Source: Symsagittifera roscoffensis
Lineage: Eukaryota; Xenacoelomorpha; Acoela; Convolutidae
DNA length: 64,000 nt
Direction of reading: 5' to 3'
NCBI RefSeq assembly: GCF_963678635.1
Contig: NC_087062.1
Location: forward strand, 45,496,848-45,560,847
A model generated the notes under the pieces. The model was not told the origin of the DNA. It did no database searches and saw only the letters and a program-made list of their open reading frames with translations. Positions 1 through 9,000 of the stretch are shown here, piece after piece. The translations under genes were made by a program, and so were the position numbers. Position 1 is the first letter of the stretch. Each line of letters begins with the position of its first letter.

Positions 1-1221
1 GAATAGCGATAGTCCGTGAGGTTGGGCTACTACCAAAGTAAAAATATACAAAATCGGCCTTCGGGGAATATCTCCATACCAGCAACTGCGGCCTCCTGTC
101 AGTACAATTTCCCGACGGGTTCCGAAACGCCGCCTTTCGGCTGAGAGTCGAGCGCCGTACGTTGTCCTCTACTCGGATACCTAGAAACTTTATTCTATCT
201 CCAGTTTTATAATAACAAGTTAGGTACAAGTTTTGAAATTATTTATACACAGAAACAGATCGAACATACACAATACTCGAAGATATGTCTCCGATTTCTT
301 TTTACAGTTCCTCTCGGTCTCCCTTTCTTTGAATACAGCAACATCTATCAAAGGATAAACGATAACTTCAATCAAGTCAAAGAACTGATGACAGGAAATG
401 CAATGCAAAGCTCAAACTTAATATGATTGGTTCTCTTTTATTTTTATGTTGCTCATTTGGTTTTTAGGACAAACTCTGATGGTGATGCTCCGGATTTTGT
501 ATACGTCAATGATGATGTTTTCAAATTTTTCTTGACTCATATGCTTTCTCATTAAATAATTTTTTTTAATATGGTTTAATTTCATATACATTTTAACTTC
601 TAGATGATTGCGTGCTAATTAATTTTTTAAAATTTTGTCCAAAGTGTCTGTTAGCAAGGAAAGAGAGGTTTAGGGAGTGCAGACAGATAGCGCAACTCAT
701 TTTAAGCCAAACCGCAGTGACAACTGTAAAATCTTTATACTATACTTTTTTTAACTTATATCCATAAATTAATAGGTCACAATTGAAAAAAAAATCTTTT
801 CAGATTACATGGTGACTATAAGTCAAAACTTAATATATGGTGACATATAGTAATATTACATGGGGATTATTAGGTAAGAAATAGTACATGGTGACAGTTA
901 GGATTATTACATGGTGATCATTGGTTGTCAGATAAAACCTGGTGACAATAATGATTTGTTTCGTAATGTCCATCCATGTATGACAACCCCCCCATCATAG
1001 TGTACTTTATGCATTCTACTTGGATCGTTCCGACAAAATTTCAACAAGTTTCAACTTTTTTTTCTGGAATTCAGGGATATAAAAACAGTGTACACCCATC
1101 CAGTGCACAGTTTGGCCTCACAATGAATTCTGTATAAAATTTTGCATTTCATACAGACGCGCAATCAAAATTGGTTTGTACCTTTTTTATGCAAGATTGC
1201 ATTTCTATACTTATATTTACT
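1..1221. repeat. Left copy of a ~7.09-kb duplicated unit, non-coding part
   Basis: This stretch is repeated in direct orientation from 7087, with scattered substitutions and small indels. It opens with a GC-richer block (about 1-200) that stands out from the AT-rich surroundings. A short open stretch follows (about 300-575) that is frameshifted relative to the other copy (an acaggaaatgc here, acagggaaatgc there). Bases 800-960 contain a degenerate minisatellite built on tacatggtgac. A C-run (988-994) then precedes atcatagtgtac. No intact gene is visible. The direct repeat could mean a tandem array of the whole unit or a segmental duplication. Confidence 0.75.
800..1010. repeat. Degenerate minisatellite followed by a C-run
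   Basis: The motif tacatggtgac / tacatggtgatcattgg recurs at irregular spacing of about 25-35 bp. It ends in a short C-run followed by atcatagtgtac. The same arrangement occurs at 7890-8100 (second copy of the unit) and, more diverged (tacatagggatcattag), at the right edge of the satellite array. Confidence 0.6.
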
Positions 1222-2125
1222 CAGTTACCTGGGTTGACCTCCATAAACCGAAAAATTTTATTTTACAATTCCATTCACCGAAAATGCTTGTCATACAATT
1301 TCATGCGCTAAATATATGGAGAAATGCTAATGGTACAATTATTATACAATTTTAAAAAATAAATGAAAAAAGATTCGAACTTGTTTTTGCGGCTATTTCA
1401 ATCAAATAAAACAATCTGGTGAAAAAAAAATCAATAAAAATTGTGAGACTAGCATTTTTTTGATGGCGACAAAAAAAAATTTCCGAGCAAAAATAAAAAT
1501 TGCTTGAATTTTTTATCACTCGCAAATCAAGTTTTGTACTTTAACAAACATTTTCTAAAAAAATATTTGCATGCAAATTTTAACTTTTTGTCTGCATAAC
1601 GCAGTCCTGTATACACAAAAATTGGATTTTTTCCGTTTCTTTGGATAACTTTTTTCAAACAGGCTAAAAACTCCTATTTATTTTGTATAACATGTTTATA
1701 TATCCCTTTACCAATGTCTGATAATTCGAAAAATCTAATTTTAAAGATAATCATCATTGAAACTTTTTGTCAAAATTTAAAAGTTATATGATATTTGAAA
1801 AGAATTCTTGCACAATTAAGGTCGTTCCAATGCATTGTAAAAGCCAGACGATCAACTCTTTGGTGACTCTAGTTTTGTCCATGGTTTTATTCACTTGTCT
1901 TCTGTCACAAACACATCCCAAAAATTTTGAGAAATAAAGTTTTTAAAAATCAACTTTATGGTTGATGTTAAAACGCTTGACCTACAATTTTCATAATTGA
2001 AAAATGCTTACCTTAGAGTTTTCTGAACGTTTTCTGTAATTATAAAATTGTAGGAAACTGTATGATAAAAAATGTTTCATACATGAAAATTGCAGGACAA
2101 GCATTTTTGGTCAACCCGGGTAGCT
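1222..2125. mobile_element. Foldback/MITE-like element with short inverted ends
   Basis: The left end reads ttacctgggttgacc and the right end ggtcaacccgggtag; the reverse complement of the right end matches the left at 13 of 15 positions. Just inside, the left arm has gaaaatgcttgtcatacaat and the right arm has an inverted counterpart containing gacaagcattttt and attgta. The interior is AT-rich and has no open frame of 60 codons. The left half recurs at about 8316 in the second copy of the unit, and the right end recurs at 2941-3070. Similar motifs (gtcatacaattc) appear near 52015-52130. Target-site duplications could not be defined by eye. Confidence 0.55.
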
Positions 2126-2855
2126 TGTGAAAAAGTCATAATATCTCCCCCCTAAATGGACTAGGGGGGACTGTACGCTTGATCCGCTGAGAAAAATTGT
2201 TCCCGTGTTGACTTGTCGCAGATGTTTATCGCTGGATGGGCATTTTTCCATGTTCAAAGCTGGACTTTTAGGTCTAAATCAGAACTAATTCAGTGCAGCA
2301 TTGACACTGCAAAAACTATGAACTTCCCAGATTCAATGCTTAATTAACGTTACCCTAAACATCCGTAATTTTTCGGTGAAGTTGAGCTCATTTAGACTAA
2401 AAATGAAACTTGTAGTCAGTGAATCAGTTCGAAACAAGTCAGAGCAATTAAAAATCACTAAGGAAAGCAGTGAAAAAAAAACTCACAAAAGTTTTTGTTT
2501 TTGCCATTAGATTGCAACAAAATTGCTTCCTCCTTGAATCCTCAAAAAAATCTAATTGTTTTAATACAGACATTGAAAAAGTAACTTTTAATTTGAATCA
2601 GTAAAATATCGATATTCTGTTTTCAATAATAGTCTTAAAAGAAAATTTATGTTTTCTTAGGATTCCATAGGAAAACTAGAAAATTTCGTTGGAATTAATG
2701 AAATCTCAAAAATTTTAACTCTGAATTTTGTTTAGTCATGGACTGTGATGTTGGTTTTCGTTCTCATGTCACTGAAGCTGTGGACCATCTGAGGTGACAA
2801 GTCCACAATGGTCAAATCCAGTAGATGGAAAGCAGTAAATACATTCAATCATACC
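2126..2855. other. AT-rich spacer, no gene seen
   Basis: This interval holds a C/G-run (around 2150-2170) and a stretch starting gactgtacgcttgatccgctgag. That stretch is repeated at 3123-3205, so 2001-2275 and about 2941-3205 are diverged direct copies. The rest is AT-rich sequence with frequent stops on both strands. Confidence 0.6.
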
Positions 2856-2940
2856 TTTACACAAACACACACACACGCACTTACACACACGCACAGACAC
2901 ACACACCTACACACACACACACACACACGTATATATATAT
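2856..2940. repeat. (CA)n microsatellite ending in (TA)n
   Basis: This is an imperfect CA/ACAC run with g and t interruptions, ending in gtatatatatat. It separates the two copies of the 2001-2275-type sequence. Confidence 0.9.
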
Positions 2941-3205
2941 TGAAAAATGCTTACCTTAGAGTTTTCTGAACATTTTTTGTAATTATGAAATTGTAGGAAA
3001 CTGTATGATAAGAAGTTTTTCATACATGAAAATTGCAGGACAAGCATTTTTGGTCAACCCGGGTAGCTTGTGAAAAATTCATGATATCCCCCCCCTAAAT
3101 GGACTTAGGGGGGGGGGTGGGGGACTGTACGCTTGATCCGCTGAGAAAAATTGTTCCCGTGTTGACTTGTCACGGATATTTATCGCTGGATGGGCATTTT
3201 TCGCG
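2941..3205. repeat. Second copy of the foldback right arm and adjacent sequence
   Basis: The sequence repeats 2001-2275 in direct orientation: gaaaaatgcttaccttagag, then the ggtcaacccgggtagcttgtg end, then gactgtacgcttgatccgctg. Between them is an expanded C-run and G-run (3089-3122). It probably arose by local duplication across the CA microsatellite. Confidence 0.65.
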
Positions 3206-3690
3206 TGTGAATAAGGTAATAAAATTATCTCCGAACAAGGTCACGCAAAAACATGTACCTGCTTTAGTATCGATAATTAGAAACAGTTCAGCAAATTTGG
3301 TACAAAAATCAAAGTTTTATGTTGCTGACTATGTGCAAAATGCAAAAACTGACTTGCATTTTAGAAAAGGTTACAAGCAGATTTTCACAGACAACGTTTT
3401 TTGAAATAATTGCCAATCCTACTGTAATGCCTCCAACACACAATATCATTGATGCAGAGAAGGAAGAAATGAACGGTAAATTTTGTGAAAAAGAACTTAG
3501 TTTGATGGTAAACAAAGCACATTTTGACAACGATGGGCAATTATGAGTTTACTGCGCGATTGATATCAACAGCATCAATGGCTTACTTCCACGACAACAA
3601 TCTGGCTTTTTTTGAAACTTTATTAAAAGATGAAATAGCTTTAGATAGAGATTGGAGAAATGCTCCTACGACATAATTTTCCCAACAAAA
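3206..3690 (+). pseudogene. Decayed coding fragment, first gene of the viral-type cluster, function not recognised
   Basis: Protein-like sequence runs through three forward frames. About 3206-3404 is open, with residues such as KHVPALVSIIRNSSANLV. A frame change near 3400 leads into a segment with PTVMPPTHNIIDAE. After a further shift near 3545 comes a segment at about 3548-3690 with TARLISTASMAYFHDN and LLKDEIALDRDWRNA before a stop. The stretches are in the same order and orientation, as expected for one gene broken by indels. I do not recognise the family. Its place upstream of the penton-like, core, capsid and protease fragments suggests it belongs to the same Polinton-type element. Confidence 0.45.
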
Positions 3691-4300
3691 TTAAACAATG
3701 TTAATGGTCAAGAATTTATTTATTTCAGAGCATCCAATGTGTTAGCAGGCAAAACCAACGCTGGCAATCGGAAAACAATTCTCAGGCCTTATTATGAAAA
3801 AAAATTTTATCAAATCGGGAGAGTACACTTTTATGAAACAATTGATCATCAAAATAAAAACAAAACTCAACGAAAAAACGTATTTCGATGCAAATCCTCA
3901 AAAATCACAAATGCAAAAAAAGAGCCTCATTTCCAAGTCGCCAAATACCCAGTCTGTTAGGCTACATTGCAATTTTTGACGAGAACGGTGAACTTCGCAT
4001 TGGTTACAAAATGATACCCTGCTAAGATGCATCTTATGAGGGAAATGAACTTTAAGAGTCTCATTCCCCATATGACTTATCCAGTGGGACAAATCATATT
4101 TTGTTCATTTTGACATATCTCAAAACCAGAATATTGGAGATGCAAAGGCCCCATCTTTACGCTTCATTTACTTAAATTGACACATCAAAATTTGTTGTGC
4201 TTGCAGCACTAAACCTAGTCATTGAAAAAACTTCACAAACTTTTCGTACAACAATATCCGTACAGTAGCGCACAAAACTGCCCTTTGTAGGAACTGGAAA
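3690..4300 (+). pseudogene. Decayed penton/minor-capsid-like gene, copy 1
   Basis: Two overlapping forward frames carry parts of one protein: one with KTNAGNRKTILRPYYEK, the other with SGEYTF followed by YFDANPQ. Further on, after another shift, comes FDENGELRIGYK (about 3977-4010) and a YEGNEL motif. The same succession of motifs occurs in the next 600 bp, so this is one of two related copies. In Polinton-type elements a penton-like minor capsid gene usually lies near the major capsid gene. The assignment here rests on position and on partial resemblance and is an inference. Multiple stops and shifts show it is dead. Confidence 0.4.
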
Positions 4301-4319
4301 AATTGTGTTGACTCAGATT

Positions 4320-4930
4320 TTTACAATTGAAGTTTTTGAAATAGTTGCCAGTCCTACTGTATTGCCTGCAACATATAGTCTGATTCTTATCGAAGCCGGA
4401 GAGCACACTTTTGCAGTACGACTGATCAATGAAATAAGAACAAAATTCAAAGATGATTATTAATTTGATGGAAGTCCTCAAGAAATCACAAATAGCATGA
4501 GGATTTGGATGAATGCAAATAAAGGAATCTCATCTCCAAGTCCACAAATACCCAATCTGTTAGGCTACTTTGCAAATTTTGACGAAAACGGTGATTATCA
4601 CATTGGTTACAGAGGGATACCCTCCATCGATGCATATTATGAGGGAAACGAACTGTACGAAGCTCATTTCCCATATAATTTACTCAGTGGGACATGTCAT
4701 GTTTTTGTATATTTGACATAATTCAATACCAAAATGTTGGAGATGCAAGGGCCCCATTGATACGCGTCATTGATTCAATTAGACGCATCAAAATGGATGT
4801 TGCTTGCAGCATTGAACCTAATCATTGAAAAAATTTCACTACTTAAGACATCAAAAAATTATTCACTTCAACTGTACAATCAATATCCGTACAGTTGCTC
4901 AGCACAGAAACTGAAGTCTGGTGCCCTTTG
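4320..4930 (+). pseudogene. Decayed penton/minor-capsid-like gene, copy 2
   Basis: The longest open part (4497-4721) includes SPQIPNLLGYFANFDENG and YEGNELYEAHFPYN. Upstream, in another frame, is EAGEHTFAVRLINEIRTKF. Downstream, after a further frame change, come QNVGDARAPLIRVID and RRIKMDVACSIEPNH. Copy 1 has matching segments in the same order, so the gene was tandemly duplicated before decay. It lies directly upstream of the core-like gene. The minor-capsid identity is inferred from context; the duplication and decay are directly visible. Confidence 0.45.
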
Positions 4931-4995
4931 CAGGTACTTTTAGTACTGTTAAAGTTGTATTGACTCTAAAACTCAAGCGCTTAGACTGAAAATCA

Positions 4996-5390
4996 ATGGA
5001 ACAGTATTATGCAAAGCAAGCTTCACTTCCTCATTTCTCTGGACACTACCGACTACGCGATAGTGGACTTGGCGCTTTGGCTGCTGGTATTGGTCGTGTT
5101 GCTATACCGTTTGCACGATGGGTGATTCTACCGGCTGCAAAAAAATGAGCAGAGAAGTTTTGATGAGTGCAGCGCCTGAATCGATTGATATTGCTGTAAA
5201 AAAGAACTCTCCTGAACAAGCCTTGAAAACTACTAAAACAAAAACTGCATGAAAACAACTCAATGGTGATAGAGATCGCCAAAAGACTTGATTGTGTTAT
5301 GAAGAATAAGGTGTGTAAGAGCTCGAAAAAGGAAAACAACCATTCGAAGAAAAAGCAGACTAGCGAGAAATTGTGCAGACTTTTTTCTCA
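4996..5390 (+). pseudogene. Polinton-type small basic core/capsid-associated protein, frameshifted
   Basis: An ATG at 4996 opens a frame with a hydrophobic, glycine- and alanine-rich segment (SGLGALAAGIGRVAIPFARW) and then a basic patch (PAAKK) before a stop at 5146-5148. The overlapping frame from 5145 continues the protein (MSREVLMSAAPESIDIA, then VKKNSPEQALKTT) to a stop at 5250-5252. A lysine-rich tail follows in another frame to about 5390. A short protein with a G/A-rich amphipathic helix followed by a basic tail, placed between penton and major capsid genes, matches the small virion core proteins of Polinton/adintovirus elements. A run of six adenines at the break point is a plausible site of the one-base indel. 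Confidence 0.6.
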
Positions 5391-5424
5391 AATATAAAAA
5401 TTACCGCTAAGTTTTTACCCAATG

Positions 5425-6610
5425 AATTTACCCATAGTTCGATTTTGAAAAGCAACCTCTTTTGATTTCTTTTGAAATAGCCTTTGACCAAAAAATTTGA
5501 TCCGTCTACTCACCTAATGGACCAACGCTTGAATTTGAAGTTACTGGTGACCTGCAAAAATTTATTTGGAAATACGATGCAAAGTAGCACAAGCAAGTGG
5601 AGCAGATTTAAGACACGACAACACTGATCCTAATGTGTCTGATTCACCGTTCCTCGTAAACAATTTCTTGTATTTAGAACATATTTTTATAACAGCAAAG
5701 GAGCCAAGGACTCGTGGCTCAAGTGTCAGTGATATCGTTGTGAAAACAATCCCGCTGCGATACATGCAGCTGATTTTACTTCTCAACGAGAACTGGTCCA
5801 CGAATCCAGGGAAATTTGATATTAAGGATCTGCTGGAGTTGACTTTATTTACCTGTGACAAGCATTCAATGACCGGTGTTACCGTTAGACTTTCCTACAG
5901 ACACTCTCATGAAGAACTTCTTATTATATCTGAAGATTCTGATAAGCATTACAAGCTTCAAACACTCGAAGCGAACCTGTATGTTAGAAAATTGATTGTG
6001 ACCAACCATGTGCTCTCTGCCATTGAATCAATTTTGCTCAAAACTCTCCATATCTGCGAACTATACACATCAAGAAAAAATTACCAAAATATTTCCTGCA
6101 ACAGCTGGTCAGCGCAGCTGGAAACAGGAAGATGTTTTTGCTCGTGAAGCGGTAAGAGAAGTTATAATAGCAAGGAACACCAATAAAGCATTTCTGGGAA
6201 CAAACCAAACGAATCATTTTCGTTAACAAAGGATTGGGTTAAAACATATTACTTTGAGACGGAACGGTTTGCCAATAGCAAGTACACCAATTAGTACACA
6301 AGATCATAAACGTCTCTTCTTCAACACACTATCAGCGCAGGGTGTGTTGCACTGCGGGCAGGGAATCACTCTAGATAACTACCAGCTGATTTTTTTTGTG
6401 TTTCTCACTAGCACACAGCAGGCAACTCATGACTTCCTGCATCCAGAACATTTTAACTGCTCAGTTTCACTAGATCTTCAGTTCTCAAACGCTTTGACAG
6501 CAAACGTGGAAATTTTTGTTTGGGGTATACGCTCATCCAATGTTTTTATTTTTACATCCGACCGCAATAGAACGTTTTTTCAATTCCGACAGTCTGAAAA
6601 AGGATCAAAT
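5425..6610 (+). pseudogene. Decayed major capsid protein of a Polinton/Maverick-type element
   Basis: The best open part is 5566-6147, with a start not marked by an ATG of its own. It begins LEIRC-like (as MEIRCKVAQASGADLRH), then has SPFLVNN, and later MTGVTVRLSYRHSHEELLII and LYVRKLIV. The protein continues in other frames at about 6080-6226 (AREAVREVIIARNTNKAF) and 6254-6600, ending with SLDLQFSNALTANVEIFV and SDRNR. This order of strands, ending in a beta-rich segment and a DRNR tail, fits the double-jelly-roll capsid family of Polintons, often labelled F54H12.2-like in invertebrate genomes. The middle of the first jelly roll seems deleted or scrambled near 5650-5800. At least two frameshifts separate the pieces. 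Confidence 0.7.
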
Positions 6611-6639
6611 CAAGTTGCAGGTTCTCATCAAGAATTGTA

Positions 6640-6942
6640 AACATCTGAAAATCTGAAACATAAGTTTCTTGGAGTATTTGCTGCCGACAATTTTCGACCT
6701 CACATCCCAAACAATATCTTTATGTTTGTGAACACTTCAAAATCAGATTCTCCGGAGACTCATTGGATTGTGACATTCAACAAAAGAAAAGTTTTATACT
6801 TTGCTGACCCTCTCAGTCTTCATACTAGAACGAGAATTTTTATCAGGTCACTGAAATGATGACAAACTTTCTCATGCAAGACTCAATTTCTACCATGTGC
6901 GGTTCTTTTTGTAAATATATTGCGCATTTGATTCATGATTAA
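6640..6942 (+). pseudogene. Adenovirus-type maturation cysteine protease (C5/Ulp1-like), frameshifted
   Basis: The first frame reads from about 6659 (HKFLGVFAADNFRPHIPNN), through a THW motif whose His (6761-6763) is the expected catalytic histidine, to FADPL with an acidic residue at 6806-6808. It stops at 6857-6859. The overlapping frame starting at 6856 gives LMQDSISTMCGSFCKYIAHL to a stop at 6940-6942; the Gln and the Cys of MCGSFC (tgc 6898-6900) are the expected oxyanion-hole and nucleophile residues. The GVFAADN start, HW, acidic residue and Q...CGxFC order are those of adenain-like proteases, which mature capsids in Polintons. One frame change before the Cys half inactivates it. It follows the capsid gene with almost no gap. 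Confidence 0.75.
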
Positions 6943-7086
6943 AAAAATTTTTGGTGATGCTTCTCATATTGTTTTTTTTGCTTTCCCTTTAACTAACTAT
7001 TTAATATGGTTCATTTTTACACTTTTTAGTTTTTTTGAACACTAAATTATTTTAATAATTGAAATATTTACCCATTTTTGGTAGCT
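6943..7086. other. AT-rich spacer between protease remnant and second unit copy
   Basis: The sequence is T-rich with no open frame of note and leads into the repeat of the unit start at 7087. No terminal inverted repeat of a Polinton was seen here. Confidence 0.5.
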
Positions 7087-8800
7087 GAATAGCGATTTTC
7101 CGTGAGGTTAGGCTACTATCAATGTAAAATTATACAAAATCGTTCTTCGGGGAATATCTCCAAACCAGCAACTGCGGCCTCCTGTCAGTACAATTTCCCG
7201 ACGGGTTTCGAAACGCCGCCTTTCGGCCTGAGAGTCGAGCGCCGTACGTTGTCCTCTACTCGGACACCTAGAAACTTTATTCTATCTCCAGTTTTATAGT
7301 AACAAGTTAGGTACAAGTTTTGACATTATTTATACACAGAAACAGATCGAACATACACAATACTCGAAGATATGTCTGCGATTTTTTTTACAGATCCTCT
7401 CGGTCTCATTTTCTTTGAATACAGCAACATCTATCAAAGGATAAACGATAACTTCAATCAAGTCAAAGAACTGATGACAGGGAAATGCAATGCAAAGCTC
7501 AAACTTAATATGATTGGTTCTCCTTTATTTTTATGCTGCTCATTTGGTTTTTAGGACAAACTCTGATGGTGATGCTCCGGATTTTGTATACGTCAATGAT
7601 GATGTTTTCAAATTTTTCTTGACTCATATGCTTTCTCATTAAATAATTTTTACTTAATATGGTTTAATTTCATATACATTTTAACTTATAGATGATTGCG
7701 TGCTAATTAATTTTTTTTTATTTTGTCCAAAATGTCTGTTAGCAGAGGAAAGAGAGGTTAAGGGAGTGCAGACAGATAGCGCAACTCATTTTAAGCCAAA
7801 CCGCAGTGACAACTGTAAAATCTTTATACTATACTTTTTTTACTTATATCCATAAATTAATAGGTCACAATTGAAAAAACAAATATTTTCAGATTACATG
7901 GTGACTATAAGTCAAAACTTAATATATGGTGACATATAGTATTATTACATGGGGATTGTTAGGTAAGAAATAGTACATGGTGACAGTTAGGATTATTACA
8001 TGGTGATCATTGGTTGTCAGATAATACCTGGTGACAATTATGATTTATTTCGTAATGTCCATCCATGTATGACCCCCCCCCCCCCATCATAGTGTACTAT
8101 ATGCATTCTACTTTGATCGTTCCGACAAATTTTCAACAAGTTTCATCTTTTTTTCTGGAATTCAGGGATCTACAAACATTGTACGCCTATCCAGTGCACA
8201 GTTTGGCCTCACAATGAATTCTGTATAAAACTTGCATTTCATACAGACGCGCAAGCAAAATTGGTTTGTACCTTTTTTATGCAAGATTGCATTTCTATAC
8301 TAATATTTACTCAGTTACCCAGGTTGACCTCCATAAACCGAAAAATCTTATTTTACAATTCCATTCACCGAAAATGCTTGTCATACAATTTTATGCGCTA
8401 AATATATGGAGAAATGCTAATGGTACAATTATCATACAATTTTAAAAAATAAATGAAAAAAGATTCGAACTTGTTTTTGCGGCTATTTCAATCAAATAAA
8501 ACAATCTGGTGAAAAAAAAAATCAATAAAAATTGTGAGACTAGCATTTTTTTGATGGCGACAAAAAAAAATTTCCGAGCAAAAATAAAAATTGCTTGAAT
8601 TTTTTATCACTCGCAAATCAAGTTTTGTACTTTAACAAACATTTTCTAAAAAAATATTTGCATGCAAATTTTAACTTTTTGTCTGCATAACGCAGTCCTG
8701 TATACACAAAAATTGGATTTTTTCCGTTTCTTTGGATAACTTTTTTCAAACAGGCTAAAAACTCCTATTTATTTTGTATAACATGTTTATATATCCCTTT
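7087..8800. repeat. Right copy of the ~7.09-kb unit, cut by the assembly gap
   Basis: From gaatagcgat the sequence follows 1-1715 base for base with scattered differences: the GC-richer start block, the minisatellite with C-run (7890-8100) and the left half of the foldback element (from about 8316). It runs directly into the N gap, so whether a second capsid cluster followed is unknown. The copies flank the viral-type genes in direct orientation, giving a period of about 7086 bp. Confidence 0.85.
7370..7645 (+). other. Possible small exon pair or gene remnant
   Basis: After a T-rich stretch ending in ttttacag (7391 region) an open segment reads FFEYSNIYQRINDNFNQVKE. After a second T-rich stretch ending in ttttag (about 7553) a second segment reads SDGDAPDFVYVNDDVF and ends at a stop near 7640. 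The two segments look like exons behind acceptor sites, but no donor was found that joins them cleanly. The first copy of the unit carries the same sequence with a one-base deletion in the first segment. No family recognised; it may be the remnant of another gene of the same element. Confidence 0.25.
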
Positions 8801-9000
8801 NNNNNNNNNNNNNNNNNNNNNNNNNNNNNNNNNNNNNNNNNNNNNNNNNNNNNNNNNNNNNNNNNNNNNNNNNNNNNNNNNNNNNNNNNNNNNNNNNNNN
8901 NNNNNNNNNNNNNNNNNNNNNNNNNNNNNNNNNNNNNNNNNNNNNNNNNNNNNNNNNNNNNNNNNNNNNNNNNNNNNNNNNNNNNNNNNNNNNNNNNNNN
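8801..9000. other. Assembly gap (200 N)
   Basis: Exactly 200 undetermined bases separate the duplicated viral-type unit from the satellite array. The round length suggests a placeholder, so the true distance and the left end of the array are unknown. Confidence 0.95.

Noticed and set aside
1-8800. The direct repeats at 1 and 7087 as LTRs of a retrotransposon
   Set aside because: The interior encodes capsid and adenain-like remnants rather than gag-pol, and no primer-binding site or TG...CA ends were seen. A tandem or segmental duplication fits better.
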